This document shows positions 6,951 through 14,480 of a stretch of DNA of 64,000 bases, in pieces. The DNA lies in NCBI RefSeq assembly GCF_042747725.1, contig NZ_JBHZGO010000003.1, positions 1 to 64,000 on the forward strand, read 5' to 3'. This DNA comes from FACHB-T130 sp042747725 (lineage in GTDB: Bacteria; Cyanobacteriota; Cyanobacteriia; Cyanobacteriales; FACHB-T130). The position numbers and the translations under genes are program-made. The notes below the pieces were generated by a model that was not told where the DNA came from, did no database searches, and saw only the letters and a program-made list of their open reading frames with translations. The number at the start of each line of letters is the position of its first letter. Position 1 is the first letter of the stretch.

Positions 6951-7576
6951 AGTTGGACTCCTTGTTGCTGGAGAAATTGCCTCATGGAGGTTCTAGCATG
7001 GAAGAGGCGAGATTTTACTGTGCCAACTGGAATTGACAAGATAGTTGCGATCGCTTTTTGCGGAACGTCCTCTAAGTCGTGCAGAACCAGTACGGCGCGA
7101 TGCTCGAAACTTAGCTGTTGCAGTCCGCGCTGCACTAAATCTTCATAATGTAGGTGCATCAAATCGGGGGATTCCTGCTGACTTGGGAAGGCATTAGTGG
7201 CGCTTTGCTGTAAAGAGGCGAAATTTCGGGTTTCTAAAGCAAATTGCCGCCGCCGATCTGAAGCGACATTCCAGCTAATACGATAAAGCCAAGTCGAAAA
7301 ATGGGCGGTTTCCCGCAATTTTGGTAATCCCTTCCAAGCGCGTAAGAATACTTCTTGCACCAAATCATCTAAGCATGAGGTACCGCAGAGTTGGTAAAGA
7401 GTTGATCTGACACGCTGCTGATGGCGCTGGTAGAGTTGCTGAAAGCTCTGCTTGTTGCCTTCTTGGCACCGCTTTACCAGGTAAGCATCGGTGCCGAGAT
7501 CGGGTTTGTCGTTGGGTTGATCGCCCATTAGCGCATTGATTGTTACAGCTGGCACCGATTGGCTCTCTCTTCCCAC
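6947..7576 (-). CDS. ECF-type RNA polymerase sigma factor
   Basis: 209 residues. Region 2 spans about 35-110, with FQQLYQRHQQRV, the DLVQEVFLRAWKGL -10-binding helix and TWLYRISWNVASDRRR. Region 4 spans about 150-200, with the helix-turn-helix PQKAIATILSIPVGTVKSRL. This is a complete sigma-70 family ECF factor lacking region 3. An internal ATG at 7528 would remove 16 residues that are not part of the fold and could be the true start. It heads an operon with the membrane anti-sigma factor, the Spy-like protein and the truncated esterase. The whole operon sits in the segment between the two inverted mini-elements. Confidence 0.9.
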   Translation of the reverse strand: MGRESQSVPAVTINALMGDQPNDKPDLGTDAYLVKRCQEGNKQSFQQLYQRHQQRVRSTLYQLCGTSCLDDLVQEVFLRAWKGLPKLRETAHFSTWLYRISWNVASDRRRQFALETRNFASLQQSATNAFPSQQESPDLMHLHYEDLVQRGLQQLSFEHRAVLVLHDLEDVPQKAIATILSIPVGTVKSRLFHARTSMRQFLQQQGVQL

Positions 7577-7760
7577 TGTTTGATTTCTTATGATTTAGAC
7601 TGGGCATCTGGGGAAAAGGTTCAAAGGCGAGTAGCGCATCTATTCATCTCACAATCTTCTCAACCAGTGACTCCCACCTAGGGCTGGGCTACACTTGAGC
7701 AAATCAAGCTAATAAGCCGGATTTGGCGATAACTAGAACCTTTACTCAGATTTATATTTT

Positions 7761-7920
7761 ATGCCATTCAATATTGTTGGTGCTGTAGTCGGATTTGTTG
7801 CTAGTGCTGCTGGTAGAATTGCCTCAACATTTTTTAAAAACGTTGTCGGCGAGACATCTAATCTTCCTGCTAAAGTTCAGGAAGTTAGATTAGATCAGCG
7901 ATCGCGTCAGGCAGAAATTG
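7761..7920 (+). pseudogene. Small ORF truncated by mini-element A
   Basis: About 53 native codons: an Ala/Gly/Val-rich N-terminus (FNIVGAVVGFVASAAGRIAS) then a polar stretch ending RLDQRSRQAEIV. At 7921 the frame enters the mini-element and picks up the same tail, YSDFLFVVVPN, that the truncated esterase has, stopping at 7958. The identical tail on two unrelated proteins shows that it belongs to the element. I do not recognise the family; the original 3' end is lost. Confidence 0.5.
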
Positions 7921-8120
7921 TGTACAGTGACTTTTTATTTGTCGTGGTGCCAAATTGATGTCATTGAGGGTGTGAAGCTTGTCTGTGCTAACGTTTAGCT
8001 TCGAGTATGGACAGGGAGTGGACTTGCCTTGCATCAACCTCAATGCTTGGAAGCGTGCAGCGAAGAAACTGGCTTGATGACACGAATTTGTCCCGATGTC
8101 ATTTAATTTGGCACTGTACA
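7921..8120 (+). mobile_element. 200-bp mini-element, copy A (Tn7/CAST-like ends, no gene)
   Basis: Left end TGTACAGTGACTTTTTATTT, right end TTTAATTTGGCACTGTACA. The left end holds two related 19-mers, GTGACTTTTTATTTGTCGT and GTGCCAAATTGATGTCATT; the right end holds two more in the opposite sense. Identical over all 200 bp to the inverse complement of 5237-5436. Flanks are AATTG on the left and GTTTT on the right, so no target duplication. No coding frame of its own. Confidence 0.75.
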
Positions 8121-8165
8121 GTTTTACCTGAAATTTGGGAATTGATAAAAGCTTTCTGCCAGTAA
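8121..8165 (+). pseudogene. C-terminal codons of the split YqiA-type esterase
   Basis: Directly after mini-element A the frame reads VLPEIWELIKAFCQ and stops (TAA 8163-8165). The pattern N.(M/L)PEIW..I..FC is the C-terminal signature of the cyanobacterial YqiA-like esterases whose N-terminal part lies at 5437-5794 on the other strand. About 55-70 residues of the middle, including catalytic Asp and His, are missing from both pieces. The assignment rests on 14 residues, so it is good but not certain. Confidence 0.6.
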
Positions 8166-8205
8166 TACCAGTTTGTTTAGCCGCGCCTTTAGGCGTTCCG
8201 CTTCA

Positions 8206-8244
8206 GTATAAAAAACTAAAACCCGCCTAAGCTACCGGCGGGTT
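8206..8244 (-). terminator. Rho-independent terminator, minus strand
   Basis: AACCCGCC (8220-8227) pairs with GGCGGGTT (8237-8244); the minus-strand product is followed by a T-rich run (TTTTAGTTTTTTATA). It may also stop plus-strand transcription leaving the esterase fragment. Confidence 0.65.
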
Positions 8245-8247
8245 CAT

Positions 8248-8693
8248 GAACGAGCTATGAATGGTCAGGTTACTCAAACGAAAGAGGAAAATTTGAAGAA
8301 AAGTTAACGAAACCAAAAATTAACTCAACTAGGGTGGACTTAATTCGCAACAAACCTTTTCTAACTATCTGCATTCCCTACGCCGATTCAGGCAATGATT
8401 TAGATCCACGACCAACAGTTCAAATCAAAAAGAAGCGAATGAACTTCAGGGCGATCGCTACATTTATTAGAGAAATACAACCGAGATTCAGTGTTGCGTT
8501 GGATGAGAGCGGGAGACACAGGCTCGAATCCGAAACTTGGTATCGAAGGTTCTTACTTCGTTGTGCCTATATTTAAATTAGCACTTGATTCTCCAAACAA
8601 ACTCGTTAGTTAAATTAAATTCATATCCCTTTATGTGTTGAAATGCTTTAAAAACGCTTGTTCATAAATGAAAGATTTGCGATATCCCCATAA
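8248..8693. other. Gene-poor stretch
   Basis: No convincing gene. A GTG-started 80-codon frame at 8334-8576 (plus) has no recognisable motif. The DNA is AT-rich and borders two terminators. Confidence 0.4.
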
Positions 8694-8696
8694 CAA

Positions 8697-8723
8697 AGCC
8701 CCCTCCAATATTGGGAGGGGGCT
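8697..8723 (-). terminator. Rho-independent terminator of the Ser/Thr-rich membrane protein gene
   Basis: AGCCCCCTCC and GGGAGGGGGCT form a strong stem around AATATT, followed on the minus strand by TTTG. It lies 23 bp after the stop codon at 8746. Confidence 0.75.
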
Positions 8724-8745
8724 GGAAACTACCAAGTTTTAGTAG

Positions 8746-9696
8746 TTATTGACCTGTACTGCTTGACCCACCAGTGGTAGAACTGCTCCCCGGTGTAGTG
8801 CCGGTGGTGCCGTTGGTGCCGTTGGTGGTAGAACTGCTCCCCGGTGTAGTGCCGGTGGTGCCGTTGGTGGTAGAACTGCTCCCCGGTGTAGTGCCGGTGG
8901 TGCCGTTAGTGGTAGAACTGCTCCCCGGTGTAGTGCCAGTTGGATTTTGCGTGCCTGGGGTGGTGCCAGAAGTATTCGTTCGAGTTTGGTTCTGACGCAC
9001 CGAAGGCGCGGTTTGAGTTGTACTAGGACTTGATTGAGTAGTGCCAGAACTATTCGTTCGAGTTGAGTTCGACGGTTGAGAAGGCGTTACGTTAATATTC
9101 GTCTCATTTCGAGTTGGTTGTTGCCCGGAACTCGGAGGAACTGTAATGTTGACATTTGGCGCTTTTTGAGCAGGCGGTGCGTTTTGTGGCTGAGGAACCT
9201 GAATCACCGTGGGAGCCTTTTCAATTGTTGTGTTTCTTTCGATGATTCTCTCTTGTGTGGGCTGTTGAGAAGCGCCCGATGAAGATGTATCTGGTGCAGT
9301 TGAGTTCGGTGCAACAGAAGCTGAAGGTGAAGGTGAAGGTACGGGAACCACCACAGGCGCAGGCGCAGTGTACTCTTCTACCTGCTGATTTCGCTGGTTG
9401 AGGAAGTAGAGGGCACCAAGGCTCAACCCTAGCAGAGAGGTGAGGGCAATCCCTATCAACAAGCCTCTGGCGGCATTATTATTATCGCGGATTTCTTGTC
9501 CGTCCTCGTTGACGCGGCGCTCAGAAACGCGACCGTGTACATAACCGTCTCGATAGGAGGTCACTTTGCCTGGGTCTACGGTGCCATTCGCGGGAACCGT
9601 GTTAGTTGGAGGAACCGGATTATGGGGGGGAACCGGATTATTTGGGTCTTGGGGAACTTCACGGTTATCGTTGTTGCGATTTTGTAGGTTAGACAT
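8746..9696 (-). CDS. Single-span membrane protein with Ser/Thr/Gly-rich repeat tail
   Basis: I take the ATG at 9696 (MSNLQNRNNDNREV…); the frame opens at 9786, but those 30 residues look non-native. About 316 residues: a Pro/Asn-rich cytoplasmic N-terminus, a motif SYRDGYVHGRVSERRVNED, one membrane helix (ARGLLIGIALTSLLGLSLGA), then a Pro/Ser/Thr-rich outer region ending in at least four copies of a TTPGSSSTTNGTTG-type unit. The SY..GY..GR.SERR…helix core is shared with the next gene upstream (9806-10237), so the two are paralogues. The repeat tail suggests a flexible wall or sheath-spanning stalk; that role is inference. A terminator follows. Confidence 0.7.
   Translation of the reverse strand: MSNLQNRNNDNREVPQDPNNPVPPHNPVPPTNTVPANGTVDPGKVTSYRDGYVHGRVSERRVNEDGQEIRDNNNAARGLLIGIALTSLLGLSLGALYFLNQRNQQVEEYTAPAPVVVPVPSPSPSASVAPNSTAPDTSSSGASQQPTQERIIERNTTIEKAPTVIQVPQPQNAPPAQKAPNVNITVPPSSGQQPTRNETNINVTPSQPSNSTRTNSSGTTQSSPSTTQTAPSVRQNQTRTNTSGTTPGTQNPTGTTPGSSSTTNGTTGTTPGSSSTTNGTTGTTPGSSSTTNGTNGTTGTTPGSSSTTGGSSSTGQ
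8773..8940 (-). repeat. 42-bp tandem repeat inside the membrane protein gene
   Basis: The unit GGTAGAACTGCTCCCCGGTG… recurs four times with 41-51 bp spacing and nearly no change. It encodes the GTTPGSSSTTNG units. Near-identity at DNA level points to recent expansion by slippage or unequal recombination. Confidence 0.85.
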
Positions 9697-9805
9697 GAGT
9701 ATTACTACAACTCCTGAATGGTATAAAAGCAGAAAAGGATGTTTAAAACTGTTTATGGTCAGTAGATTTGAGCAACGCTCTCTCAACCGAGTCTAGCTAG
9801 GAACA

Positions 9806-10237
9806 TCAGGAGCTTACCTGGCGCAAAGCTAGAAACATTGATGTCAATGTCCCCTGTCCTGCTTGTTGTTGAGGAGCTGGAACGAGTTCCTGAATGTTGT
9901 CTACAGTTCTTTCAAAGATGGTTGTCTTTTTCTCGGCGCTTTGAGAGGGACTGCCATCGGGAACAGGCACAGAGGGTAGAGAGGATTCATTTCGCTGAGC
10001 TACGAACAAGAGAGTCCCAACCAGGAAACTTACAATCGACGTGAAAGCAAGATTCATCAGCAAATTAGTCACGGCATTGGTATTCTCATCAACGATATAG
10101 CTCTGTTCCTGAAAACGACGCTCAGAATTTCGACCTTTAAGGTACTGATTCTGGTAGGAAACCCGCTCAGAATTGCCTCTGCCCTGATTGACCGATTTAG
10201 GCGTTTGATTGTTATCGGTTTTAGGGTGGTTGTACAT
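9806..10237 (-). CDS. Single-span membrane protein, paralogue of the neighbouring gene
   Basis: The ATG at 10237 (MYNHPKTDNNQ) is the likely start; the frame opens nine codons earlier. About 143 residues: polar N-terminus, the motif SYQNQYLKGRNSERRFQE, a membrane helix (LLMNLAFTSIVSFLVGTLLF followed by VAQRN), then a short outer part. The motif and helix align with SYRDGYVHGRVSERRVNED…GALYFLNQRN of the protein encoded at 8746-9696, but the long Ser/Thr repeat tail is absent. No function known. Confidence 0.65.
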   Translation of the reverse strand: MYNHPKTDNNQTPKSVNQGRGNSERVSYQNQYLKGRNSERRFQEQSYIVDENTNAVTNLLMNLAFTSIVSFLVGTLLFVAQRNESSLPSVPVPDGSPSQSAEKKTTIFERTVDNIQELVPAPQQQAGQGTLTSMFLALRQVSS

Positions 10238-10497
10238 GAGTGTTGATCGAACTCTTTGTGTCAATCAGGACACCGAGAAGACCCTGATTTTTTTTAGATG
10301 AATCGGCAACTACAAGCTAAGGAATTTATTTATTTACTTAGCTGTCTTGTCCTGTAAGCAATACGATATCCGTTAACCTTGTCTGAATCTATCTATCTGC
10401 GAATGGATTCTCTCCTCCACCCAAGGATTGAGATCGGAAAATCGAAAGAAAGAAGTCAGTGAAAATCAGCGCCAGCACACAACTGTTAAAAAAATGT
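10238..10497. other. Intergenic region upstream of the paralogue pair
   Basis: No gene seen. It should hold the promoter for the minus-strand pair at 8746-10237 and, at its right end, the terminator of the next gene. Confidence 0.4.
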
Positions 10498-10528
10498 AAA
10501 AAAACCGTTTTCATCAAGAAAACGGGTT
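10498..10528 (-). terminator. Rho-independent terminator of the peptidoglycan-binding protein gene
   Basis: AACCGTTTTC pairs with GAAAACGGGTT (one bulge) around ATCAA; the minus-strand product continues into a T-rich run. It lies 35 bp after the stop at 10563. Confidence 0.7.
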
Positions 10529-10562
10529 AGTGTGATTTAATTCTTTGGGAATTACCGATTAA

Positions 10563-11351
10563 TTAACGCAGCAAAAAGTTCCAAGTCGCTGGACCAACTA
10601 CACCGTCAGCGTCTAGCTTAAATCTCTGTTGAGCGGCTTTTACAGCAGTTTGAGTCGTTGCACCAAAGACACCATTCACCGTTCCTTTGAAAAAGCCAAG
10701 AGTTTGCAGGCGCTGTTGCAATCTGGTAACGGCTGGACCTTGCGTTCCCAGCCTCAAAATAGGAAAATCGAGCTGTGTGGGCTGCTGTGGGTTCGTCCGT
10801 GGCTGGGAGTTGGAAGCAGAGGTTGCAGGACGGTTGGTGGTTCTGGCAGTCGTTGCCGAACGCTTGGGGGCTGGAACATTAACACTGGGACGGGGAGTTG
10901 CCGCCGGTCTAGGATTGGCAGCGGTGTTTGTCGTAGTTGGGACGGGAAAAGATGCTGCCCCGGTGGTGGAAATTGTTGAAGTTGAAGGAGAAGGGATAAC
11001 CAATGGCGTCACTGCTGCTGTTGATTGCGATGGTGGGGCGACTGGAAATAAACGCTTCCAGGTTTCAGCACCCACGATCCCATCAGGTGCTAAACCAGCG
11101 GCTTGCTGAAAACGGGAAACTGCGATCGCGGTATTTTCCCCATACACCCCATTTACGTCGCCATTATAGTAACCCAATAGTTTGAGGGCTGCCTGAAGTT
11201 CGGATACCTCAGTCCCTTGGCTACCAGGTCGTAACGTTTGCCGGTTGACGGTTGCAAAAGGAAATGTCTGGGCGATTTCTTCGGCATCACCGGCGATCGC
11301 TACAAAAGGCAAAAGTAAAAAGGCAAAAGGCAAAAGAATGATTTTTTTCAT
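10563..11351 (-). CDS. Exported protein with two peptidoglycan-binding domains
   Basis: 262 residues. A signal peptide (KKIILLPFAFLLLPFVAIAG) is followed by a PG_binding_1 domain at about 40-92 (LRPGSQGTEVSELQAALKLL…DGIVGAETWKRL). A Pro/Ser/Thr/Ala linker of about 100 residues leads to a second PG_binding_1 domain at about 200-262 (LRLGTQGPAVTRLQQRLQTL…DGVVGPATWNFL). No catalytic domain is attached, so it probably binds or cross-bridges the cell wall. Single gene with its own terminator; 31 bp from the M16 peptidase gene upstream on the same strand. Confidence 0.85.
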   Translation of the reverse strand: MKKIILLPFAFLLLPFVAIAGDAEEIAQTFPFATVNRQTLRPGSQGTEVSELQAALKLLGYYNGDVNGVYGENTAIAVSRFQQAAGLAPDGIVGAETWKRLFPVAPPSQSTAAVTPLVIPSPSTSTISTTGAASFPVPTTTNTAANPRPAATPRPSVNVPAPKRSATTARTTNRPATSASNSQPRTNPQQPTQLDFPILRLGTQGPAVTRLQQRLQTLGFFKGTVNGVFGATTQTAVKAAQQRFKLDADGVVGPATWNFLLR

Positions 11352-11382
11352 TTTTACTTTTTCCTCTTAACTTTTTCTTTTT

Positions 11383-12684
11383 TTAAGTTTTAATGTTTAA
11401 CTTTTCCGCTGGACCAACAAGCGATACGTAGGGTTCGGTGAAATACCGGCAAGCCACTTGTTTGGCGAACTCTGGGGTGACACTGGTAACTTTTTCCTGA
11501 AACTCGGTATCAAACTCAATTCCCAGCCCCAAAATTTCGTACCAGCCGAAAACTTGAGCCAGCTGAGCATTCGTTTGTTTGCCGAGAGCATATTGACCAA
11601 GCAGCTTGTTTTTGGCAGCTTGTAGCTCCCGATCGCTCAGTTGAGTCGTGCAAAGACGTTCCACTTCAGTTCGCAAACCTTCATAGGCGATCGCGGTGTT
11701 TTCCGGTGCCGTGCCCATATATACCACAAACTGAGATGTTTCTAACCGAGTCGGATAAAAAGCTGAGACATCGTAAGCCAATCCCCGCTTCTCGCGCAGT
11801 TCCACAAACAAGCGGCTAGAAAGACCGTTACCCAAGTAAGTATTGAGCAGTTTCAGGCAGGCGTAGTCGGTTTCTTGCACGGATGGCGCTACGTAACCCA
11901 GCATCACGATTGATTGCTGCGTATCTTGTGGGGTAGCGCAAGAGATGGGTTCAGGGGTGATTTGGGGCAGGCTTAGGGTAGGCAGAGGTGTGGTTCCACT
12001 CTGCCAATCTCCAAACACTTGATTAACCAAATCAACGGCGTCTTGGGGAGTCAGGCGACCGGCAAGACTGATAACCAGGTTGTCGGGGCGGAAATAAGTT
12101 TGATGGTATTGCTGGAGGTCAGCGCGGCTTAAACCAGAGACGGTGGCTTCGGTTCCCAGGCTGGAGAATCCGTAGGGATGATTCTGATACATGGCTTGCC
12201 GCAGCTGGTCGAAGGCGATGGTGAACGGCTGTTCCTGCTGGGAACGAATATCTTGCAATGCGAGACGCCGTTCCAGTTCCACCTCGGCTTCTGGAAAGCT
12301 GGGCCTTCGCAATAATTCCCCTGCCAGTTGCAACATCTCCGGAAAATCTGCGGATACTGTTTTGAGACTCAGCAAAAAATAATCCGCCGCTGCATCGGCA
12401 CCGAGACTCGCTCCCACTGACTCCACTCGCTCGGCAATTTCCAGGGAAGAAAGCCGATCGGTACCTTTGGTGAGTACTGTGGATAGCAGGTGAGAAAGTC
12501 CAGCTTGTTCTCGTGGCTCCCACCGACCTCCCACCCGCGCAAAAATTCGACCAGCAATGATATCAGCCGCTGGATTTTCCACCGTAATTAATACGATGCC
12601 GTTGTCTAAAACACTGCGGTGGATAGTTGGGTTGGCGAGCGATCGCGTCACACTTTGAGTCATTCGTTGTGAGTCCTTAGTCAT
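11383..12684 (-). CDS. M16 family peptidase-like protein, non-catalytic subunit
   Basis: 433 residues. The fold is that of the M16 (insulinase/processing protease) family: the N-terminal half has GRWEPREQAGLSHLLSTVLT at the place of the zinc motif, and the second half contains the usual RG.AY.V…. The HxxEH motif is degenerate (SHLLS, no Glu-His), so this copy should not bind zinc. Its gene follows the active paralogue at 12774-14048 by 89 bp on the same strand. Bacterial M16 enzymes often work as such active/inactive pairs, so I infer a heterodimer. Substrates unknown. Confidence 0.85.
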   Translation of the reverse strand: MTKDSQRMTQSVTRSLANPTIHRSVLDNGIVLITVENPAADIIAGRIFARVGGRWEPREQAGLSHLLSTVLTKGTDRLSSLEIAERVESVGASLGADAAADYFLLSLKTVSADFPEMLQLAGELLRRPSFPEAEVELERRLALQDIRSQQEQPFTIAFDQLRQAMYQNHPYGFSSLGTEATVSGLSRADLQQYHQTYFRPDNLVISLAGRLTPQDAVDLVNQVFGDWQSGTTPLPTLSLPQITPEPISCATPQDTQQSIVMLGYVAPSVQETDYACLKLLNTYLGNGLSSRLFVELREKRGLAYDVSAFYPTRLETSQFVVYMGTAPENTAIAYEGLRTEVERLCTTQLSDRELQAAKNKLLGQYALGKQTNAQLAQVFGWYEILGLGIEFDTEFQEKVTSVTPEFAKQVACRYFTEPYVSLVGPAEKLNIKT

Positions 12685-12773
12685 TGGTCATCGGTGATTA
12701 GTCATCGATCGTTAGTCGTAGGAACAACTTACTACTAACTATTGACGAGTGACTAATCACTCCTTTCCTCAAG

Positions 12774-14048
12774 CTAACAAGGTTTAAGGATTGTGACCGC
12801 ATAGCGGTATGGGGAGAGATACTGCTGCGCTAGCTCCTGAAGTTCTGTGTTCTGAAAAGACTGAATTTTTTCTGGATAGGTCGTGGCTACTTCAGCCGCC
12901 GCAATGGTGTTGTAATACCCATACAAACCCGCTAGCTGGCTGGGTGCTTCTGTGGAAAAAGCATAGTCATTCGACAGCAGGCGTTTACCGCGAGACAGTT
13001 CTCCCTCCGAAACGGGTGTGTTTTGCAACTCGGAGATCGCATCACCAATTAGTGCCTCTACTCGATCTAGATTCTCTGGCGCGAGGCAGGCACTAATCGT
13101 AAACAAACTGGAATCCCGCTGTAGGGAGAAACTACTACTAATGTTCTGCACCAATTGCTGCTGTTCTCGCAAGTTCCCGATCAGCCGGGAAGATCGCCCC
13201 TCCGCCAAAAGTACGGAGATCAAGTCTAAGCCGTAGGCATTTCGCAACTGCTCCACACCCGGCCCCATCCATGCCATCATCAGACGAGCTTGTTCTAGCC
13301 TGGGTAAGTGGATTTCCTGACGCCGAATTTCTATCATCGGAGGTTCGGCTTCGGCTTCGGCTTCAGCCAGGGGACAATCCAGCGGCGGGGCGAAGTGCTG
13401 GAACGAGCGATTCACCAGTTCTAGTGCGGGTTCTTTCTCAACTCCCCCAACAATGACTACGGTCATGTTTTCCGGCTGGTAGTGGGAGCGATGGAAGCGA
13501 CGCATCTCGTGGGGCGATCGCTCCATCAGATGTGCTTCTGTTCCTAAGATGGGACGCCCGTAAGGATGGCGCTGGTAAATGCTTTCTAAGAGCGCCTGGA
13601 ATCCAATAAAGTCGGGATCGTCGTAACTCTGGCGGATTTCCTCCAAAACCACATCGCGTTCCCGGATAAATTCTTCTTCTGGGATCGCCGCGTTTAAGAG
13701 AATGTCTGCCAGGGCAGGCAAGGTATTTTCTAAATACTGAGCGGCTGTAACAATAAAGAAATGGGCGTAGTCGTGGCTGGTCGCCGCGTTCGTCATGCCG
13801 CCACTATTTTCAATCACTTGGTCAAATACACCGGGCGGCAGTCGGTCGGTGCCTTTGAAAATCATGTGTTCCAGAAAGTGAGCCATGCCCGACCACTCTT
13901 GTGTCTCAGCGATCGCTCCCGCCCGCACCCAAACATCCACCACAACCACCGGTGTCGCTGGGATGTGTTGATAAATCACTGTTAAGCCGTTGTCTAGCTT
14001 GAATACCTCAGCTGGAAATTTTGAAGTAGTATTTAATAGTTGCAACAA
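12774..14048 (-). CDS. M16 family zinc peptidase, catalytic subunit
   Basis: 424 residues, no signal peptide. The inverted zinc motif HFLEH is present at about 60-64 in GMAHFLEHMIFKGTDRL, and a downstream acidic run (EEEFIRERDVVLEEIRQS) supplies the third zinc ligand Glu, as in M16B processing peptidases. The C-terminal half is the second, inactive M16 lobe. It is first of a two-gene set with the degenerate paralogue. The start at 14048 is the first ATG; a second Met is not near. Likely a cytoplasmic or periplasmic peptide-processing enzyme. Confidence 0.88.
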   Translation of the reverse strand: MLQLLNTTSKFPAEVFKLDNGLTVIYQHIPATPVVVVDVWVRAGAIAETQEWSGMAHFLEHMIFKGTDRLPPGVFDQVIENSGGMTNAATSHDYAHFFIVTAAQYLENTLPALADILLNAAIPEEEFIRERDVVLEEIRQSYDDPDFIGFQALLESIYQRHPYGRPILGTEAHLMERSPHEMRRFHRSHYQPENMTVVIVGGVEKEPALELVNRSFQHFAPPLDCPLAEAEAEAEPPMIEIRRQEIHLPRLEQARLMMAWMGPGVEQLRNAYGLDLISVLLAEGRSSRLIGNLREQQQLVQNISSSFSLQRDSSLFTISACLAPENLDRVEALIGDAISELQNTPVSEGELSRGKRLLSNDYAFSTEAPSQLAGLYGYYNTIAAAEVATTYPEKIQSFQNTELQELAQQYLSPYRYAVTILKPC

Positions 14049-14202
14049 ACTTTTTATTTTCTAACTGTAGTTAGATGCGAATTCAATTATCCTAGCGCCT
14101 AACGCTAAATAATTATCATTTGTCGATCCAAAGTTGGCAGCTTTGCATCCATTATTTAAGAAATACAATCAAAATTTTAAATTTTCAGCTACATAATATA
14201 CA

Positions 14203-14235
14203 AAAATCCCCTTCTCTCTTGGACAAGGGGATTTT
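14203..14235 (-). terminator. Terminator downstream of 6S RNA
   Basis: AAAATCCCCTT and AAGGGGATTTT form a stem; the minus-strand product ends in a T run. It lies just after the predicted 3' end of the 6S RNA. Confidence 0.75.
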
Positions 14236-14245
14236 AATTCTATTA

Positions 14246-14427
14246 GGTTCACCGCAACGCCGTTTTACCTCAGTTTATGACCTGGATAAACCAGGTGGGC
14301 ACCGCATGTCTGACTTAAAGTTTCCGGGTACTTGCCCGGTCTACTGCTGTCAGAGCTTTTTGGTTCCCGTTAGAACAAGGCAAGATCAAAAAACGTTATT
14401 GGCAGTCACCAACGTCGCAGCTTAACC
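14246..14427 (-). ncRNA. ssaA: 6S RNA (SsaA)
   Basis: A 182-nt region with no credible protein but a 6S-like architecture on the minus strand. The 5' end GGTT-AAG-CTGCGACGTTG pairs with the 3' end CGGCGTTGCGG-TG-AACC (11 bp stem plus 4 bp outer stem). The middle holds two hairpins (CCGGGCAAGTACCCGG and ACCTGGTTTATCCAGGT) separated by loose, unpaired stretches. Length fits 6S RNA, which binds RNA polymerase holoenzyme and mimics an open promoter. A TATAAT lies 8 bp before the predicted first base and a terminator follows. In cyanobacteria ssaA is known to be linked to purK; here purK is about 700 bp upstream on the same strand. The call combines structure, size and neighbourhood, not a covariance search. 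Confidence 0.75.
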
Positions 14428-14435
14428 TAAAAATT

Positions 14436-14441
14436 ATTATA
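14436..14441 (-). promoter_or_regulatory. -10 box of the 6S RNA
   Basis: Perfect TATAAT on the minus strand, 8 bp before the predicted 5' end at 14427. A -35 candidate (TTCCAC) sits 16 bp upstream and is weak. Confidence 0.65.
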
Positions 14442-14480
14442 GCAGGGGAGCTGGGGAGTGGAAGAATCTCATTCAGTAAT

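Noticed and set aside
8774..8995. Val/Pro/Leu-rich plus-strand frame
   Set aside because: Antisense reading of the 42-bp repeat in the membrane protein gene.
14120..14425. 101-codon plus-strand frame
   Set aside because: It lies over the 6S RNA and its terminator; no protein-like features.
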